From contig CAYXSV010000013.1 in the NCBI GenBank assembly GCA_964468355.1, positions 1 through 27,644 on the forward strand: DNA of 27,644 nt, in the 5' to 3' direction. This stretch comes from CAYSLZ01 sp964468355. Lineage in GTDB: Bacteria; Patescibacteriota; Microgenomatia; UBA12405; JAHJSD01. Positions 7,214 to 16,694 of this stretch are shown here, piece after piece; within the stretch, counting starts at the first letter, position 1, and each line of letters begins with the position of its first letter. The notes under the pieces were generated by a model. That model had not been told where the DNA came from. It saw only the letters and a list, made by a program, of their open reading frames with translations, and did no database searches. Both the position numbers and the translations under genes were made by a program.

Positions 7214-8432
7214 TTCCTTTATTAATAATTATAATACCCAACACAAAACTAGAAAAAGCGAGAAGAATCATTAATAGTTTTATACCTAAAAGCTCAGCTA
7301 ATGAAGTTGCCAACAATGAAGAAGGAACAATTGCCAGGTGAACAACAAACATTAAATTACTAAACGTATGTCCGCGGACAGCATTCGGTGTATATTCGTG
7401 TAAAAAAGTTAAAGCCGGAGCAAAAATAACCGAAGCCGAGATGCCGAGAAAAACTAAATAAGCCAGATCCAGCAAAAGCTGAATAATAAAATTACCCTGC
7501 CGTCCAAAAACAATTGCCGCTACCATCATTCCCATCAAGCTGAATCCGGTTCCAATCCACTTATTTTTCCGGTCCTCGTCATCTTGTTTACTTAAAACAA
7601 TTGTTCCGATAAGCAAACCGACAGCAACCGGCGGAATAATTAAATATCCGGCATCGTAAACCGAAATATTGAAAATATTAGTTGCAATATTAGGCAAAAG
7701 AAGAATAGACAAAGAAGTTATAACCCGGAAAATGACCAGCAAGCCGAATGAATACAAAATAAGCGTATTTGTGGTAAGAAACTTATACCCGGCTTTAATT
7801 CGGCTGACCAAATGTTCAATTTCTTCACCAATCGCCAACGGCTTTCTTTTTCCGTTTTCGCTAGGTAATGTTGAAATTACCAAAGCGGCGGTTAAAGGCA
7901 TTAAGCTTATTAGACCAAAAGTCAAAGGCAGTGACAAAAAAGAAACCAAAGCTCCGCTTAAAGCTGAAGCAAAAATTAAAGAAACTTGGTCGGTAAAGAA
8001 AAAGATATTATTAGCCGCCAACAAACCCTTTTTTTCTTTAACTACATTCGGCAGTTGAGCCAACTCGGCCGGGTCATTAATTGTTGTTATTATCGAATAC
8101 AAAAAGACTAAAAAATAAATCAAATCATTCTTATTTGTCAGATAAATCAAACCGGCACATAAAATAACTAAGAAATGGTTAAAATAAGTAAAAATAAGAG
8201 TTTTCTTTTTTGGCCAGGCATCAACAAATGAACCGGCAAAAGGTGAAACAAAAATCATCGGCAGTGAAGAAGAAATGAAAACCGTACCGGTTACCACGCT
8301 GGAAGAAGTTAATTCAAAAGTTTTTGAAAGAACCAAGAAAATCAGGCCATAACTTGATAATTGAGACAAAACATGTGAAATCCATAATTTTAAAAAATTT
8401 CGGTTTTTAAATAAGGTTGTTTTTTTAAACAT
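7179..8432 (-). CDS. Major facilitator superfamily transporter
   Basis: A 417-residue integral membrane protein with about 12 hydrophobic spans, starting MFKKTTLFKNRNFLKLW. The signature loop after helix 2 is visible as FAGSFVDAWPKKKTL, which fits MFS members of the MFS_3/enterobactin-exporter-like type (export of small molecules or drugs). The substrate is unknown. A TTG codon nine bases upstream (8441) keeps the frame open, but the ATG at 8432 is the better start. It overlaps the gatA stop by eight bases and the gatB start by 35 bases, so it is embedded within the amidotransferase unit and should be translationally coupled to it. Confidence 0.9.
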   Translation of the reverse strand: MFKKTTLFKNRNFLKLWISHVLSQLSSYGLIFLVLSKTFELTSSSVVTGTVFISSSLPMIFVSPFAGSFVDAWPKKKTLIFTYFNHFLVILCAGLIYLTNKNDLIYFLVFLYSIITTINDPAELAQLPNVVKEKKGLLAANNIFFFTDQVSLIFASALSGALVSFLSLPLTFGLISLMPLTAALVISTLPSENGKRKPLAIGEEIEHLVSRIKAGYKFLTTNTLILYSFGLLVIFRVITSLSILLLPNIATNIFNISVYDAGYLIIPPVAVGLLIGTIVLSKQDDEDRKNKWIGTGFSLMGMMVAAIVFGRQGNFIIQLLLDLAYLVFLGISASVIFAPALTFLHEYTPNAVRGHTFSNLMFVVHLAIVPSSLLATSLAELLGIKLLMILLAFSSFVLGIIIINKGNEIILSTNNRS

Positions 8433-9819
8433 TTTTTTCAACCAAATCAGCTATTTGTAAAATTAATTTTTCTTTAAACTGGGGACCAAAAATTTGGATT
8501 CCAACCGGTAAATCGTTAGAAAAACCTGCGTTTAAACTAACTCCCGGCAACCCGGCTAAACTACTGGCTTCAACAAGTACATCCTGCATTTCGCCAAACA
8601 TTGGGCTTTTATCGCTCTCACCGATTTTAAGCGCCGGTGTCGGTGAAGTCGGTGCAATAATTGCGTCAACCGTTTCAAACGCCGTATCCAAATCTTCTTT
8701 AATCAAAGTCCTCACCTTTTGTCCTTTGGAATAATACTCGTCGTAATAACCGGAAGACAAAACATGAGTTCCCAGCATAACTCGTCTTTTTGCCTCTTCA
8801 CCAAAAAAATTCCGATTATTTCCGTAGCGGATGCCGTCGTATCTGGCCAAGTTAGACGATACCTCTGCCCTTTGGACAATCGTATAAACCGCAATTGAAT
8901 ACTTGGGATCAAGAAGTGAAATTTCATTTATTTTAAAACCAATTTTTTTAAGTTTATCGATTTTATTAAGAATAATTTTTTTGACCGTGTTGTCCATTTC
9001 ATCCAGAAAATACTCTTTGGGAATTCCCAAGGTAATTTTTTCAGGAGATATATTAAGTTCAGTGTAATTTTTAACTTTTTCATTTGAACTGGTAGCATCT
9101 TTTTTGTCTTTGCCGGCTAATACTTGAAGAAGAATCGCCGCGTCTTCCACCGTTTTGGTAATCGGTCCCGGTGAATCGGTAGACGAAGCCATGGCAATTA
9201 ATCCCCACCGGCTCACTCGGCCGTAAGTCGGCTTAAAACCAACCACACCGCACCATGAAGCCGGTTGCCGAATTGATCCGGCAGTTTCCGAACCAATTGC
9301 CGCAATAACCTGGTCAGCGGCTACGGCGGCCGCACTTCCTCCTGAAGACCCGCCCGGTGAATGTTGAGTATTATGCGGATTTTTAACCGTTCCGTAATCT
9401 GAAGTTTCGGTTGAAGAACCGTGTGCCCAAGCGTCCATGTTCGTTTTACCGATAATAATCGCTCCGGCCTTTTTTAATTTAGAAACAACTGTTGCGTCAT
9501 AAGGAGGAAAAAAATTATCTAAAACTTTAGAACCGGCTGTTGTCCGCACTCCCTTGGTGCAAAAATTATCTTTAACTGCAATAGGAATACCGTATAATGG
9601 CTGATTGCTAATTGCTGATGGTTGATTAGTTAATATTTTATCTAGTTCTTTGGCTTGGGCGAGGGATTCCTCTTTACAGACGGTTAAAAAACTATTCAAC
9701 TCATCATTAGTTTCTTCAATCGTATCAAGACAATTCTTAACCAAATCCGTCACTGAAATTTTTTTTTCTTTTAATCCCCTTCTTGCTTCAGTTATTGTCA
9801 ATTGATTTAGTTTTTTCAT
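8425..9819 (-). CDS. gatA: Asp-tRNA(Asn)/Glu-tRNA(Gln) amidotransferase subunit A
   Basis: GatA, 464 residues, is the amidase that hydrolyses glutamine and channels ammonia to GatB. The amidase-signature Ser-cisSer-Lys triad is intact: K83 in GIPIAVKDN, S158 in PGGSSGGSAAA and the nucleophile S182 in ETAGSIRQP. The spacing of 75 and 24 residues is that expected for GatA. The downstream FKPTYGRVSRWGL block is also typical. Just before GIPIA is a short repeat-like peptide (TNQPSAISNQP, around 9598-9630) encoded by simple-sequence DNA. The ATG at 9819 follows the gatC stop by two bases, with a G-run over the gatC stop as a likely Shine-Dalgarno; a GTG at 9831 is an alternative start. Confidence 0.97.
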   Translation of the reverse strand: MKKLNQLTITEARRGLKEKKISVTDLVKNCLDTIEETNDELNSFLTVCKEESLAQAKELDKILTNQPSAISNQPLYGIPIAVKDNFCTKGVRTTAGSKVLDNFFPPYDATVVSKLKKAGAIIIGKTNMDAWAHGSSTETSDYGTVKNPHNTQHSPGGSSGGSAAAVAADQVIAAIGSETAGSIRQPASWCGVVGFKPTYGRVSRWGLIAMASSTDSPGPITKTVEDAAILLQVLAGKDKKDATSSNEKVKNYTELNISPEKITLGIPKEYFLDEMDNTVKKIILNKIDKLKKIGFKINEISLLDPKYSIAVYTIVQRAEVSSNLARYDGIRYGNNRNFFGEEAKRRVMLGTHVLSSGYYDEYYSKGQKVRTLIKEDLDTAFETVDAIIAPTSPTPALKIGESDKSPMFGEMQDVLVEASSLAGLPGVSLNAGFSNDLPVGIQIFGPQFKEKLILQIADLVEKNV

Positions 9820-9821
9820 AT

Positions 9822-10109
9822 TTACCCCCACTTTACTTTTTCAACGACAAAATAACCGTTATCTTTTTTAGGAGCGTTTTTCAAGGTCTCTTCCTGATTC
9901 AAACACTTCTCCGGTTTATCCTTGCGAGAAACATTAGATTGGCCGGTAACCTGAAAACTTGGTTCAACTTTATCTGTATTTAGTTCATCAAGAACATCAA
10001 TATAATCAACGGTTTTTTCCAACTGGTCAGCCAGTTTTTCTTTTTCTTTATCACTCACCGACAGTTTAGCCAGTTCAGCTAAATGGTCAACATCAATTTT
10101 ATTTGTCAT
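9822..10109 (-). CDS. gatC: Asp-tRNA(Asn)/Glu-tRNA(Gln) amidotransferase subunit C
   Basis: GatC, 95 residues, is the small subunit that wraps the GatA-GatB interface and stabilises it. The family features are DVDHLAELAKLSVSDKEKEKLADQLEKTVDYID near the N-terminus, then an extended middle part and a C-terminal ...RKDKPEKCLNQEETLKNAPKKDNGYFVVEKV. It heads the gatC-gatA-MFS-gatB unit. Unlike most first genes here it has a Shine-Dalgarno-like AAGAGGA about five bases before the ATG, with TATAAT upstream at 10129-10124. It is divergent from rmuC. Confidence 0.95.
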   Translation of the reverse strand: MTNKIDVDHLAELAKLSVSDKEKEKLADQLEKTVDYIDVLDELNTDKVEPSFQVTGQSNVSRKDKPEKCLNQEETLKNAPKKDNGYFVVEKVKWG

Positions 10110-10123
10110 TTAAATTCCTCTTA

Positions 10124-10129
10124 ATTATA
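10124..10129 (-). promoter_or_regulatory. -10 element of the gat unit
   Basis: TATAAT on the minus strand, 14 bases before the gatC ATG. A start about seven bases downstream gives an 8-base leader that would cut into the AAGAGGA motif, so the true start may be slightly upstream. Confidence 0.45.
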
Positions 10130-10151
10130 ATACATCATCCTGAAATCTTCT

Positions 10152-10179
10152 TTGGATTTCACTCAACTTGCGTTACAAT
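10152..10179 (+). promoter_or_regulatory. Promoter of rmuC (leaderless type)
   Basis: TACAAT (10174-10179) with a weak TTGGAT (10152-10157) 16 bases upstream. Only five bases separate the -10 from the ATG at 10185, which implies a leaderless mRNA. Confidence 0.45.
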
Positions 10180-10184
10180 AGGTT

Positions 10185-11285
10185 ATGATTTTGTACATAA
10201 TCTTAGGGGCACTGGCCGGCATTGTAATTGCTTTTCTTTTGTTTAGTTTCAGAAACAAAAGGCAGGCGGATACTTTGACTTCCAGTTTAGAAAAAAAAGT
10301 CAACGAAATTTTTCCGAAAATAAACGAACAGCTGATTATGCTTGCCGACCAAAAACTCGGTGCTGAAAAAAAAGAAATCAGAACTGACCTGGAAAATAAA
10401 AAAATTGCTATCAAAGAATTAGTTGAAAATCTAAAAAAAGAACTTGAAAAAAGCAATCTGAAACTGGAAAACGCTGAAAAAGACAGAATCGGGACCTTCC
10501 GGGAACTTAAAAGCAAAGTTGAAGAACAGACAAAATTAACTAAAGAATTAAGCACTACGACCGAAAACTTAAAACGCGTTCTTTCTGATAACAGTTTAAG
10601 GGGCCAGTTTGGCGAACAAGTAGCCGAAAATTTACTAAAAATGACCGGTTTTGTTAAAGGGGTAGACTATGAATTCAACAAAGAGCAAAAAGAATCCAAA
10701 ACCAGGCCTGACTTTTGTGTATTTCTTCCCGACGGTATGCGGGTTAATGTTGACTCCAAATTTCCTTACTCAAATTTACAGAGAGCGGTTGAAACAGATG
10801 ACAAAGATGCTAAAAAAAGATATTTTAAAAAATTTGAAAGTGATGTTAAAGCGAAAATCAAACAAATCACGGGCCGCGACTATATCAATCCCGAGAGCAA
10901 TACCGTCGACTTTGTCATTCTTTTTGTTCCTAATGAAATGATTTTTTCTTACATCTATGACAAAATGAATGAAATTTGGACGGAAGCGATGAAGAAAAAA
11001 GTTATTCTTGCCGGACCGTTTTCATTTACCGCTATTTTAAGAATGATTCGTCAGGCCTATGACAATTTTAGATACCAAGAAAACATTTACCAAATCATTA
11101 CCCAGATTAAGGAATTTGAAAAACAATTTAATAAATATAATGAGGCCTTTGAAAAAATCGGTACTCGAATTGAATCACTTACCCGCCAGTACCGCAAAGT
11201 TGACTCAACCAGAACCAACCAACTTGTCCGCGCGATTGACAAAATTCAACTCGACCAACCAAAACAACTTACCGACAACCTTTAA
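10185..11285 (+). CDS. rmuC: RmuC family DNA recombination protein
   Basis: A 366-residue RmuC-family protein. In E. coli loss of RmuC raises the frequency of inversions at short inverted repeats, and the family is thought to contain a PD-(D/E)XK-like nuclease fold. Residues 1-21 form a membrane anchor (ILYIILGALAGIVIAFLLF), followed by a charged coiled coil (about 30-130, Lys/Glu-rich heptads). The RmuC domain begins at LRGQFGEQVAENLL and includes KTRPDFCVFLPDG and VNVDSKFPY, the putative catalytic region. The C-terminal half carries FVPNEMIFSYI and AGPFSFTAILRMIRQAYDNFRYQ. The next gene is convergent, with seven bases between stops. Confidence 0.93.
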   Translation: MILYIILGALAGIVIAFLLFSFRNKRQADTLTSSLEKKVNEIFPKINEQLIMLADQKLGAEKKEIRTDLENKKIAIKELVENLKKELEKSNLKLENAEKDRIGTFRELKSKVEEQTKLTKELSTTTENLKRVLSDNSLRGQFGEQVAENLLKMTGFVKGVDYEFNKEQKESKTRPDFCVFLPDGMRVNVDSKFPYSNLQRAVETDDKDAKKRYFKKFESDVKAKIKQITGRDYINPESNTVDFVILFVPNEMIFSYIYDKMNEIWTEAMKKKVILAGPFSFTAILRMIRQAYDNFRYQENIYQIITQIKEFEKQFNKYNEAFEKIGTRIESLTRQYRKVDSTRTNQLVRAIDKIQLDQPKQLTDNL

Positions 11286-11292
11286 ATTTCTG

Positions 11293-12033
11293 TTAATAAT
11301 AAATAAAATAAGAATAACTGGTCGTACTTGCTGAATGTTCACCAAGTATTTGGCTGGAGTTGGTATGTTCAACTAATTTAACCTTGCGATTATTCATCTT
11401 CATTACTTCTGAAATTAAATAAATACTTGCCGGCGAATCCAGGTATGTTTCATCTAATTCAAGCAGCTGCCGGGAATCAAAATTTTCTATTAAACTAAGA
11501 GTTAGTTCATCTTTTTGGGAAGCTTTTTCCGGAGATAAATAATGAGAAAAATCAACGGAAGCAATAACTACCGTTTGATTGTTTAACCTCTGTAAGATAA
11601 ACTTCCTTAATTTTTCTAAATGTTGAAATTCAATACTGCGTTTAATTACAAATGGAGTAATTTTAATTTCCGGTCGTAAATTAGAAAGATATTTAGAAAC
11701 GCTAACTACGCCGTGTTCATTATCTAAGATTTGAGGATTGTTTCCAACCCAATTTTCACCAAAACTAGTTTCAGTAGTGATTACTTCATTGGTTCCTTTG
11801 TTTTCGTGATTAGGCGCTAGAAGAATGACTTCTTTTGTCTGCCGAGGCAAATTTTGGACTAGATGTGCTATTTGGTAAAAAGCAATATCGTGATGAGGAA
11901 CTATTGCCCCAACAATCTTTTCGTTAGTTACGGGTAATTTTGAAGTTGGCAAATTAATTTTATTTTTCAAATTAAGTGTGGTTGCTACAGCTAAAAAAAA
12001 CAGAAAAAAACTAAATTTGCTGATCATTTTCAT
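11293..12033 (-). CDS. MEMO/AmmeMemoRadiSam-B family protein
   Basis: A 246-residue protein of the MEMO1 family, structurally related to class III extradiol dioxygenases. Family motifs are AIVPHHD near residue 47, EVILLAPNH, and ASVDFSHYLSPEKA. The two histidine-bearing motifs form the presumed metal site. An N-terminal hydrophobic stretch (FSFFLFFLAVATTLNL) suggests export or membrane anchoring, unusual for a family better known as cytoplasmic. It starts 23 bases inside the 3' end of the alpha-2-macroglobulin gene, so the two are co-transcribed. The AMMECR1 and radical-SAM partners of the typical AmmeMemoRadiSam cluster are absent from this window. Biochemical function of the bacterial family is not settled. 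A second ATG lies six bases downstream. Confidence 0.85.
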   Translation of the reverse strand: MKMISKFSFFLFFLAVATTLNLKNKINLPTSKLPVTNEKIVGAIVPHHDIAFYQIAHLVQNLPRQTKEVILLAPNHENKGTNEVITTETSFGENWVGNNPQILDNEHGVVSVSKYLSNLRPEIKITPFVIKRSIEFQHLEKLRKFILQRLNNQTVVIASVDFSHYLSPEKASQKDELTLSLIENFDSRQLLELDETYLDSPASIYLISEVMKMNNRKVKLVEHTNSSQILGEHSASTTSYSYFIYY

Positions 12034-15000
12034 GATTAGAAGCGGACTTGGGGGCAGGTTTAACGCGTTTATAAATTAAATAAACTACCGGTGTTAAAAA
12101 AAGCAAACCAAAAATTACTAACAAACCAATTGAAACTTGATTTTTTTGATCGGTTAATTTTGGTTTATTCTCTTTGGGAGCGTATAGTTGATTGGAATCT
12201 TCCGTCACTTTAACGGTTGAATAATCAGAGCGTCCGTAAACCGAAGGAGAATACATTAATTCTCCGCTGATAGGCGGTGTTTCATAATTTCCCGAAAGAA
12301 TAGCCCGGGCTAGATATGTATAAGTTGTTGTTTGGTTGTCAATTCTGTATAAAGAAATCGTTGCTCCATTATTGTTTGTATGAAGTGCGCTTCCCCAATG
12401 ATAATCCAATTCTTCTTGACTATATTGAGCATTTTTTAAAGTAGTGTTTATAGGAATTAGCCCGGCCGGTAGTTGGTCATGGATAACGGCGTAATTTTGG
12501 TCATTATTTTGCCAGTTAACAGTTATATTTACCCTGACCTTGTCACCAACTGCCAGTGAATAATTTTCTCCTTTTTCACTGATATACTCTTTTGAAATTT
12601 CCAAACCGTTGCTGACTTTGGATGCAGTTTTGTCAGTTCGGAATTGATCAATGATTAAACTTGAATAAATATTACCCTCACCGGTTTTAGTGATTTCTAT
12701 CACTGACTTTCTTTCCGGATTAATTTTGGAGATATTAATTTCAATATTTTGGTCTACCTTATCCATTAATCCTTGTTTAATAACTTCATTATTAAGCTCC
12801 ACTTGATAGTTATAGTTAGGAGTGATTTGTCCAAATTTATCAGAATATTCAACAGCCGCTTTAATTACTTCAGAAGTACCGAAAGTATTTCCCCAAAATC
12901 TATTTTTACGTCTATTAAGTAAATAGTGCATTCCTTTAGTACTTAGATCATTTTCACCGCTTTTAATTAAAACCCTGACCGCTAAAGCTGTTGAGGCCTC
13001 GATTGAGCCGAAGTTTTGTTTACTTCCGGCTTGCCAGAAAGCTTCTTCCGCCTGAAATTCAGCCATAGACTTTAGTTTGTCTAGGCCTTGCTGGCCGGAG
13101 TAGCCGTTATTTAAATTAGTTATTATTGCTAAGGCAACAATATCAGTGCTGAAATTTTCAAAATCTATTATCTCAGGGTTGTGCTGTCCCGGAAAAATTA
13201 AAGATAATCCGTATTGACTAGCAATTTTTTGTTCGTTTGTTGCCGGGATATATTGGTTGGTCTCTTGGTTATAAGATTTTGGGTTTTCCAAAAAAGATTT
13301 GGCTTGAGTAAAAACCTTTTCATCGACATCGTAACCTAGTTCTCGGGCAAGAACCAACTGTTCTATAACGTAAGAAGTAACAAAAGGCGATGAATATTTT
13401 GAACTCCACCAACTCCATCCGCCGTTATCTTGCTGCGTCTCCGTTAATTTTTTAATTCCTTTTTCAATTATCTGATCAATATCCCTACTTTCTAATAATT
13501 GACCAAAGGCCTTTGAATATTTTTTAGCTGTTAAACCGGCTGCCATTTGGCTGGAAATTTGTTCAGCACATCCATAAGGATAACGAACCAGATAACGCAT
13601 AGCTGAAGGCAAGGTTCCCATTAAATTGGGTGCAAGGTTAAGGATTACCGACGACTTTTCAAGATCCGCACTTTCGTCTAAATCAATCTCGAAAGTTGTC
13701 GGTTTATTAGCAAATTTAGCAGATTTATCCCAGAAACCAGCCAATTCAATTGGTATTTCTTTAACGATTGTATCCTGCCATGAGGGATTTTTACCTCCGG
13801 TGGTTGCTTCAAATGTAAATTTTGCTGTTTCGGCTGGTTGATGAGCATTTATTTTCCAAAAAACCTGTTTCTGTTCACCGGGCTTAATATTTACATTCCG
13901 GTGAGTTCTGCCGGTTATAAATTCTACGTTATCGTTGTCCAAGGATACATCTAATATTTGATTTTCATTAGTGTAGTTATGAATCAAAGCGGAAATATTT
14001 ACCTCATCCCCCACTCTTATTAAATTAGGCATCACCGGTCGGACAATTAAATCTTTGGTTACGGTAATTTCTATTAATTCCTGCCCGACTTTAGTATCCA
14101 GAGTTGCACCTGCCGACTGAATAATCCAAGTTGTTAAATTATCCGGCAGGTCAAAGGTTAAACTAGCTGATCCTTGGTTATTAGTGTAAACTTCCGGGTT
14201 CCAGTAGGCAGTATCTTCAAAAGTGTCGCGGTAATTACCGCCTTCCTCGCCTCCTCCACCGCCTTCAGCTCCGTGGTCAAAAATACCTCTCAAGGAATGG
14301 GAATCTGCAGTGTAGTTATATCGTTCCTTCCAAAACTGTTCAAAAATATCTTTAGGACTACTAGCCAATTCATAAATCGCCTTATCAACAGCCCAAACAG
14401 CCAAATTTGCCGGCACCGGTTGACCGCTGTTATCAGTAGTTAAAATATCTAAATCAACTTTATCACCGGGCCGATATACTTCTTTATCCGGGATTAAATT
14501 AACTCTCATTCTTTGCTCTTCCGCGAAAACTGATAAATTTTCCGAGGCGTGGATATAGTTTTCTTTAGTAAATCCGTTAACAGCGGCAAAAATATTCGGC
14601 ATATCCGTTGTTAATATCGGAATTTGCACATTTGCTGTGCTTCCTTTCAGGTGAATAACCTTAAACCGGTTCAAGTATTCCCTTTCCAAAGAAAGAAATA
14701 GGTCCCTATCTTTTAATTCGGAAATAATTGTCAAATTGGCTGTATCTCCCGGAACATATTTCTCTTTATCAGCAAAAATTTTAATTTCATTTTGTTGATT
14801 GTAATAATTTAATGAGCTTTGGTCTGAAACCCAAAAATTAAATTCTTTTTTAATCAAATTTCCCCGGCCGTCTTTTGCTTTTACGGAAACAATATATCGA
14901 CCGGATTCTTGCGGGGTAAAACTAAAACTTGCTTGATTATCTTGATTAGTTTTTGTTTCCCAACTGGGTAGTTTTTGTTCTTTTTTCTCATAAGTTGGGT

Positions 15001-16687
15001 ATTTAGTTTTCGGATTTGTTTCTTTTACCCAGTACTCTCTGGTTACTTCCGCTTTTAAATCAGTTCCTGCTTTTAATTGACTGTTGAGGTTGGGGATTAA
15101 AACTAGTGGCAATTCAATTTCCTCACCTTTGGGATAATGATAACGGTAATCGTCGGATCTGTAGATATTAAACTCTCCGGCGTAAACAAGAATATTTTTT
15201 CGATCAAAAACCGGATCCCCTGTTTCATCTTGGTATTCGGTTTCAATTGAATAAACATTATTCGACCCGGAATATTTTTCCGGGATTTTTGATTGGACCC
15301 GGACTTTTGTTTGACCCTCTTTATCAAGGGCGACTTTTTCTTCTTTAATTTCAACACCATGCCCGTGCCATCCATAACGGTATTCGTCAGAAAGCTCACG
15401 CTGATAAGTAGGCACAAATGACGGCTGATAAATATCGTTGGCAGTTATTTTATAAGAAACTTCTTTTCCGGAAAGCGGCTGGCCGAAAAAATAATTTCCT
15501 TTGATATTAAAATTAATTTGTCGGCCGGCAATATATTCATTTTCTTCAGTTTCAAGATTAATTGTGTACTCAGGTTTACGGTAATGCTCAACCTTAAAAC
15601 TGGTTGTATTACTATTTCCCTGCCACCAACCACTGCTTGATTCACCCGGAAGTTCTATTTTCAAAGACACCTGGCCGGACTTAATGGTTTCTTTAAGTGT
15701 ATGTTTGCCGTTGACCGTGCCTGAAGAACTAATCGATAAATCTTCCTCATAAAAAATAGTTTTGTTATCCCCCCAGCCGCGATATATAGTTGCTTTAACT
15801 TGTCCTTCAGGTATAGTGTAACGGACATCATTGTCGTTGCGTAAAACGGCTTTAAAATAAACGGTGTCACCCGGTTTGTATATTGGCCGGTCGGTAAAAA
15901 CAAAATACCGTGTGTGTTCTTCTTGTTCAAATTTTTGATAAGAATATGAAATATTTAAATAATTTAGATTAATTGGGACAATGCTTAAATCTCCCTCATG
16001 TTCAACTAAACCGATGTCGGCTTCCTCAAGAAACGGTGTTTTGGCAATTCCGTTTTCATTAAAACTACTGCTTGCCAACTCTTTGGCTTGACCCAAAAAA
16101 CTATAAAGTGTAATAGTACCGGAGCTTATCCGCTGACCGGATTGGAATTCTTGTCCCCAAAAAACAAATTCATTGTCGGTTTCTTTTACAATAACTCCGG
16201 TATTTGATCTGACAATTACTGCTTCTATGCTTGTTTCATTCTTTTTTACTTGAACAATATAAATTGCGCTTTTTTCTAAAGGAAGCGAAATAGTATTTCC
16301 GCTTTTGCTGATTTTCTCTTCATTGGAGCTGACCAACTCCAATGTGTCATAATCAAAATCTGGACCTATTTGTTTGTTTTCATTATCGTGAGCTAAAAAC
16401 TCAAACAGCTCTTTTTGAGAAGCTCGAAAAAGATTAACTTGGACATTTCCGTTATAACTTGCACTTTTAATTTCAATAAGAGAATTGTCCTCAGAACTGA
16501 TTGGGATTATGCCGCCGTGGCTGTATCCGCTGTTGGGCTTTCTGATATAAAAACTGTAGTTGTTTTGACCGTAAACCGACTGCTTTGGTTTTTGACTGAT
16601 TTTGACGAATAAACTCGATAAGCCAATAAAGATTGCCAAAATAAAATAAAAAAATATCCTTTTGTTAAGAAGTTTAAAATCGTTCAT
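12011..16687 (-). CDS. Membrane-anchored alpha-2-macroglobulin family protein
   Basis: A 1558-residue surface protein expected to trap proteases that cut its bait region. An N-terminal anchor or uncleaved signal occupies about residues 10-30, and a second membrane span lies at about 1519-1540 (VSIGLLVIFGLLFLTPVVYLIY), leaving a short basic cytoplasmic tail. The macroglobulin domains include TDRPIYKPGDTVYFKA (MG2, near 265), NLAVWAVDKAIYELA, and AYWNPEVYTNNQGSASLTFDLPDNLTTW. Near residue 805 is a very Gly/Glu-rich linker (GGGGGEEGG), a candidate bait region. The thioester motif GCAEQ is intact, with C1040 and Q1043, in an alpha-toroid containing NGGWSWW. Most proteobacterial homologues are lipoproteins next to pbpC; neither feature is seen here. 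It is followed by the overlapping MEMO gene. Confidence 0.95.
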   Translation of the reverse strand: MNDFKLLNKRIFFYFILAIFIGLSSLFVKISQKPKQSVYGQNNYSFYIRKPNSGYSHGGIIPISSEDNSLIEIKSASYNGNVQVNLFRASQKELFEFLAHDNENKQIGPDFDYDTLELVSSNEEKISKSGNTISLPLEKSAIYIVQVKKNETSIEAVIVRSNTGVIVKETDNEFVFWGQEFQSGQRISSGTITLYSFLGQAKELASSSFNENGIAKTPFLEEADIGLVEHEGDLSIVPINLNYLNISYSYQKFEQEEHTRYFVFTDRPIYKPGDTVYFKAVLRNDNDVRYTIPEGQVKATIYRGWGDNKTIFYEEDLSISSSGTVNGKHTLKETIKSGQVSLKIELPGESSSGWWQGNSNTTSFKVEHYRKPEYTINLETEENEYIAGRQINFNIKGNYFFGQPLSGKEVSYKITANDIYQPSFVPTYQRELSDEYRYGWHGHGVEIKEEKVALDKEGQTKVRVQSKIPEKYSGSNNVYSIETEYQDETGDPVFDRKNILVYAGEFNIYRSDDYRYHYPKGEEIELPLVLIPNLNSQLKAGTDLKAEVTREYWVKETNPKTKYPTYEKKEQKLPSWETKTNQDNQASFSFTPQESGRYIVSVKAKDGRGNLIKKEFNFWVSDQSSLNYYNQQNEIKIFADKEKYVPGDTANLTIISELKDRDLFLSLEREYLNRFKVIHLKGSTANVQIPILTTDMPNIFAAVNGFTKENYIHASENLSVFAEEQRMRVNLIPDKEVYRPGDKVDLDILTTDNSGQPVPANLAVWAVDKAIYELASSPKDIFEQFWKERYNYTADSHSLRGIFDHGAEGGGGGEEGGNYRDTFEDTAYWNPEVYTNNQGSASLTFDLPDNLTTWIIQSAGATLDTKVGQELIEITVTKDLIVRPVMPNLIRVGDEVNISALIHNYTNENQILDVSLDNDNVEFITGRTHRNVNIKPGEQKQVFWKINAHQPAETAKFTFEATTGGKNPSWQDTIVKEIPIELAGFWDKSAKFANKPTTFEIDLDESADLEKSSVILNLAPNLMGTLPSAMRYLVRYPYGCAEQISSQMAAGLTAKKYSKAFGQLLESRDIDQIIEKGIKKLTETQQDNGGWSWWSSKYSSPFVTSYVIEQLVLARELGYDVDEKVFTQAKSFLENPKSYNQETNQYIPATNEQKIASQYGLSLIFPGQHNPEIIDFENFSTDIVALAIITNLNNGYSGQQGLDKLKSMAEFQAEEAFWQAGSKQNFGSIEASTALAVRVLIKSGENDLSTKGMHYLLNRRKNRFWGNTFGTSEVIKAAVEYSDKFGQITPNYNYQVELNNEVIKQGLMDKVDQNIEINISKINPERKSVIEITKTGEGNIYSSLIIDQFRTDKTASKVSNGLEISKEYISEKGENYSLAVGDKVRVNITVNWQNNDQNYAVIHDQLPAGLIPINTTLKNAQYSQEELDYHWGSALHTNNNGATISLYRIDNQTTTYTYLARAILSGNYETPPISGELMYSPSVYGRSDYSTVKVTEDSNQLYAPKENKPKLTDQKNQVSIGLLVIFGLLFLTPVVYLIYKRVKPAPKSASNHENDQQI

Positions 16688-16694
16688 TACTAAA

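Noticed and set aside
11293..12033. Complete AmmeMemoRadiSam gene cluster
   Set aside because: Only the MEMO-like gene is present; no AMMECR1 or radical-SAM gene was found in the window.
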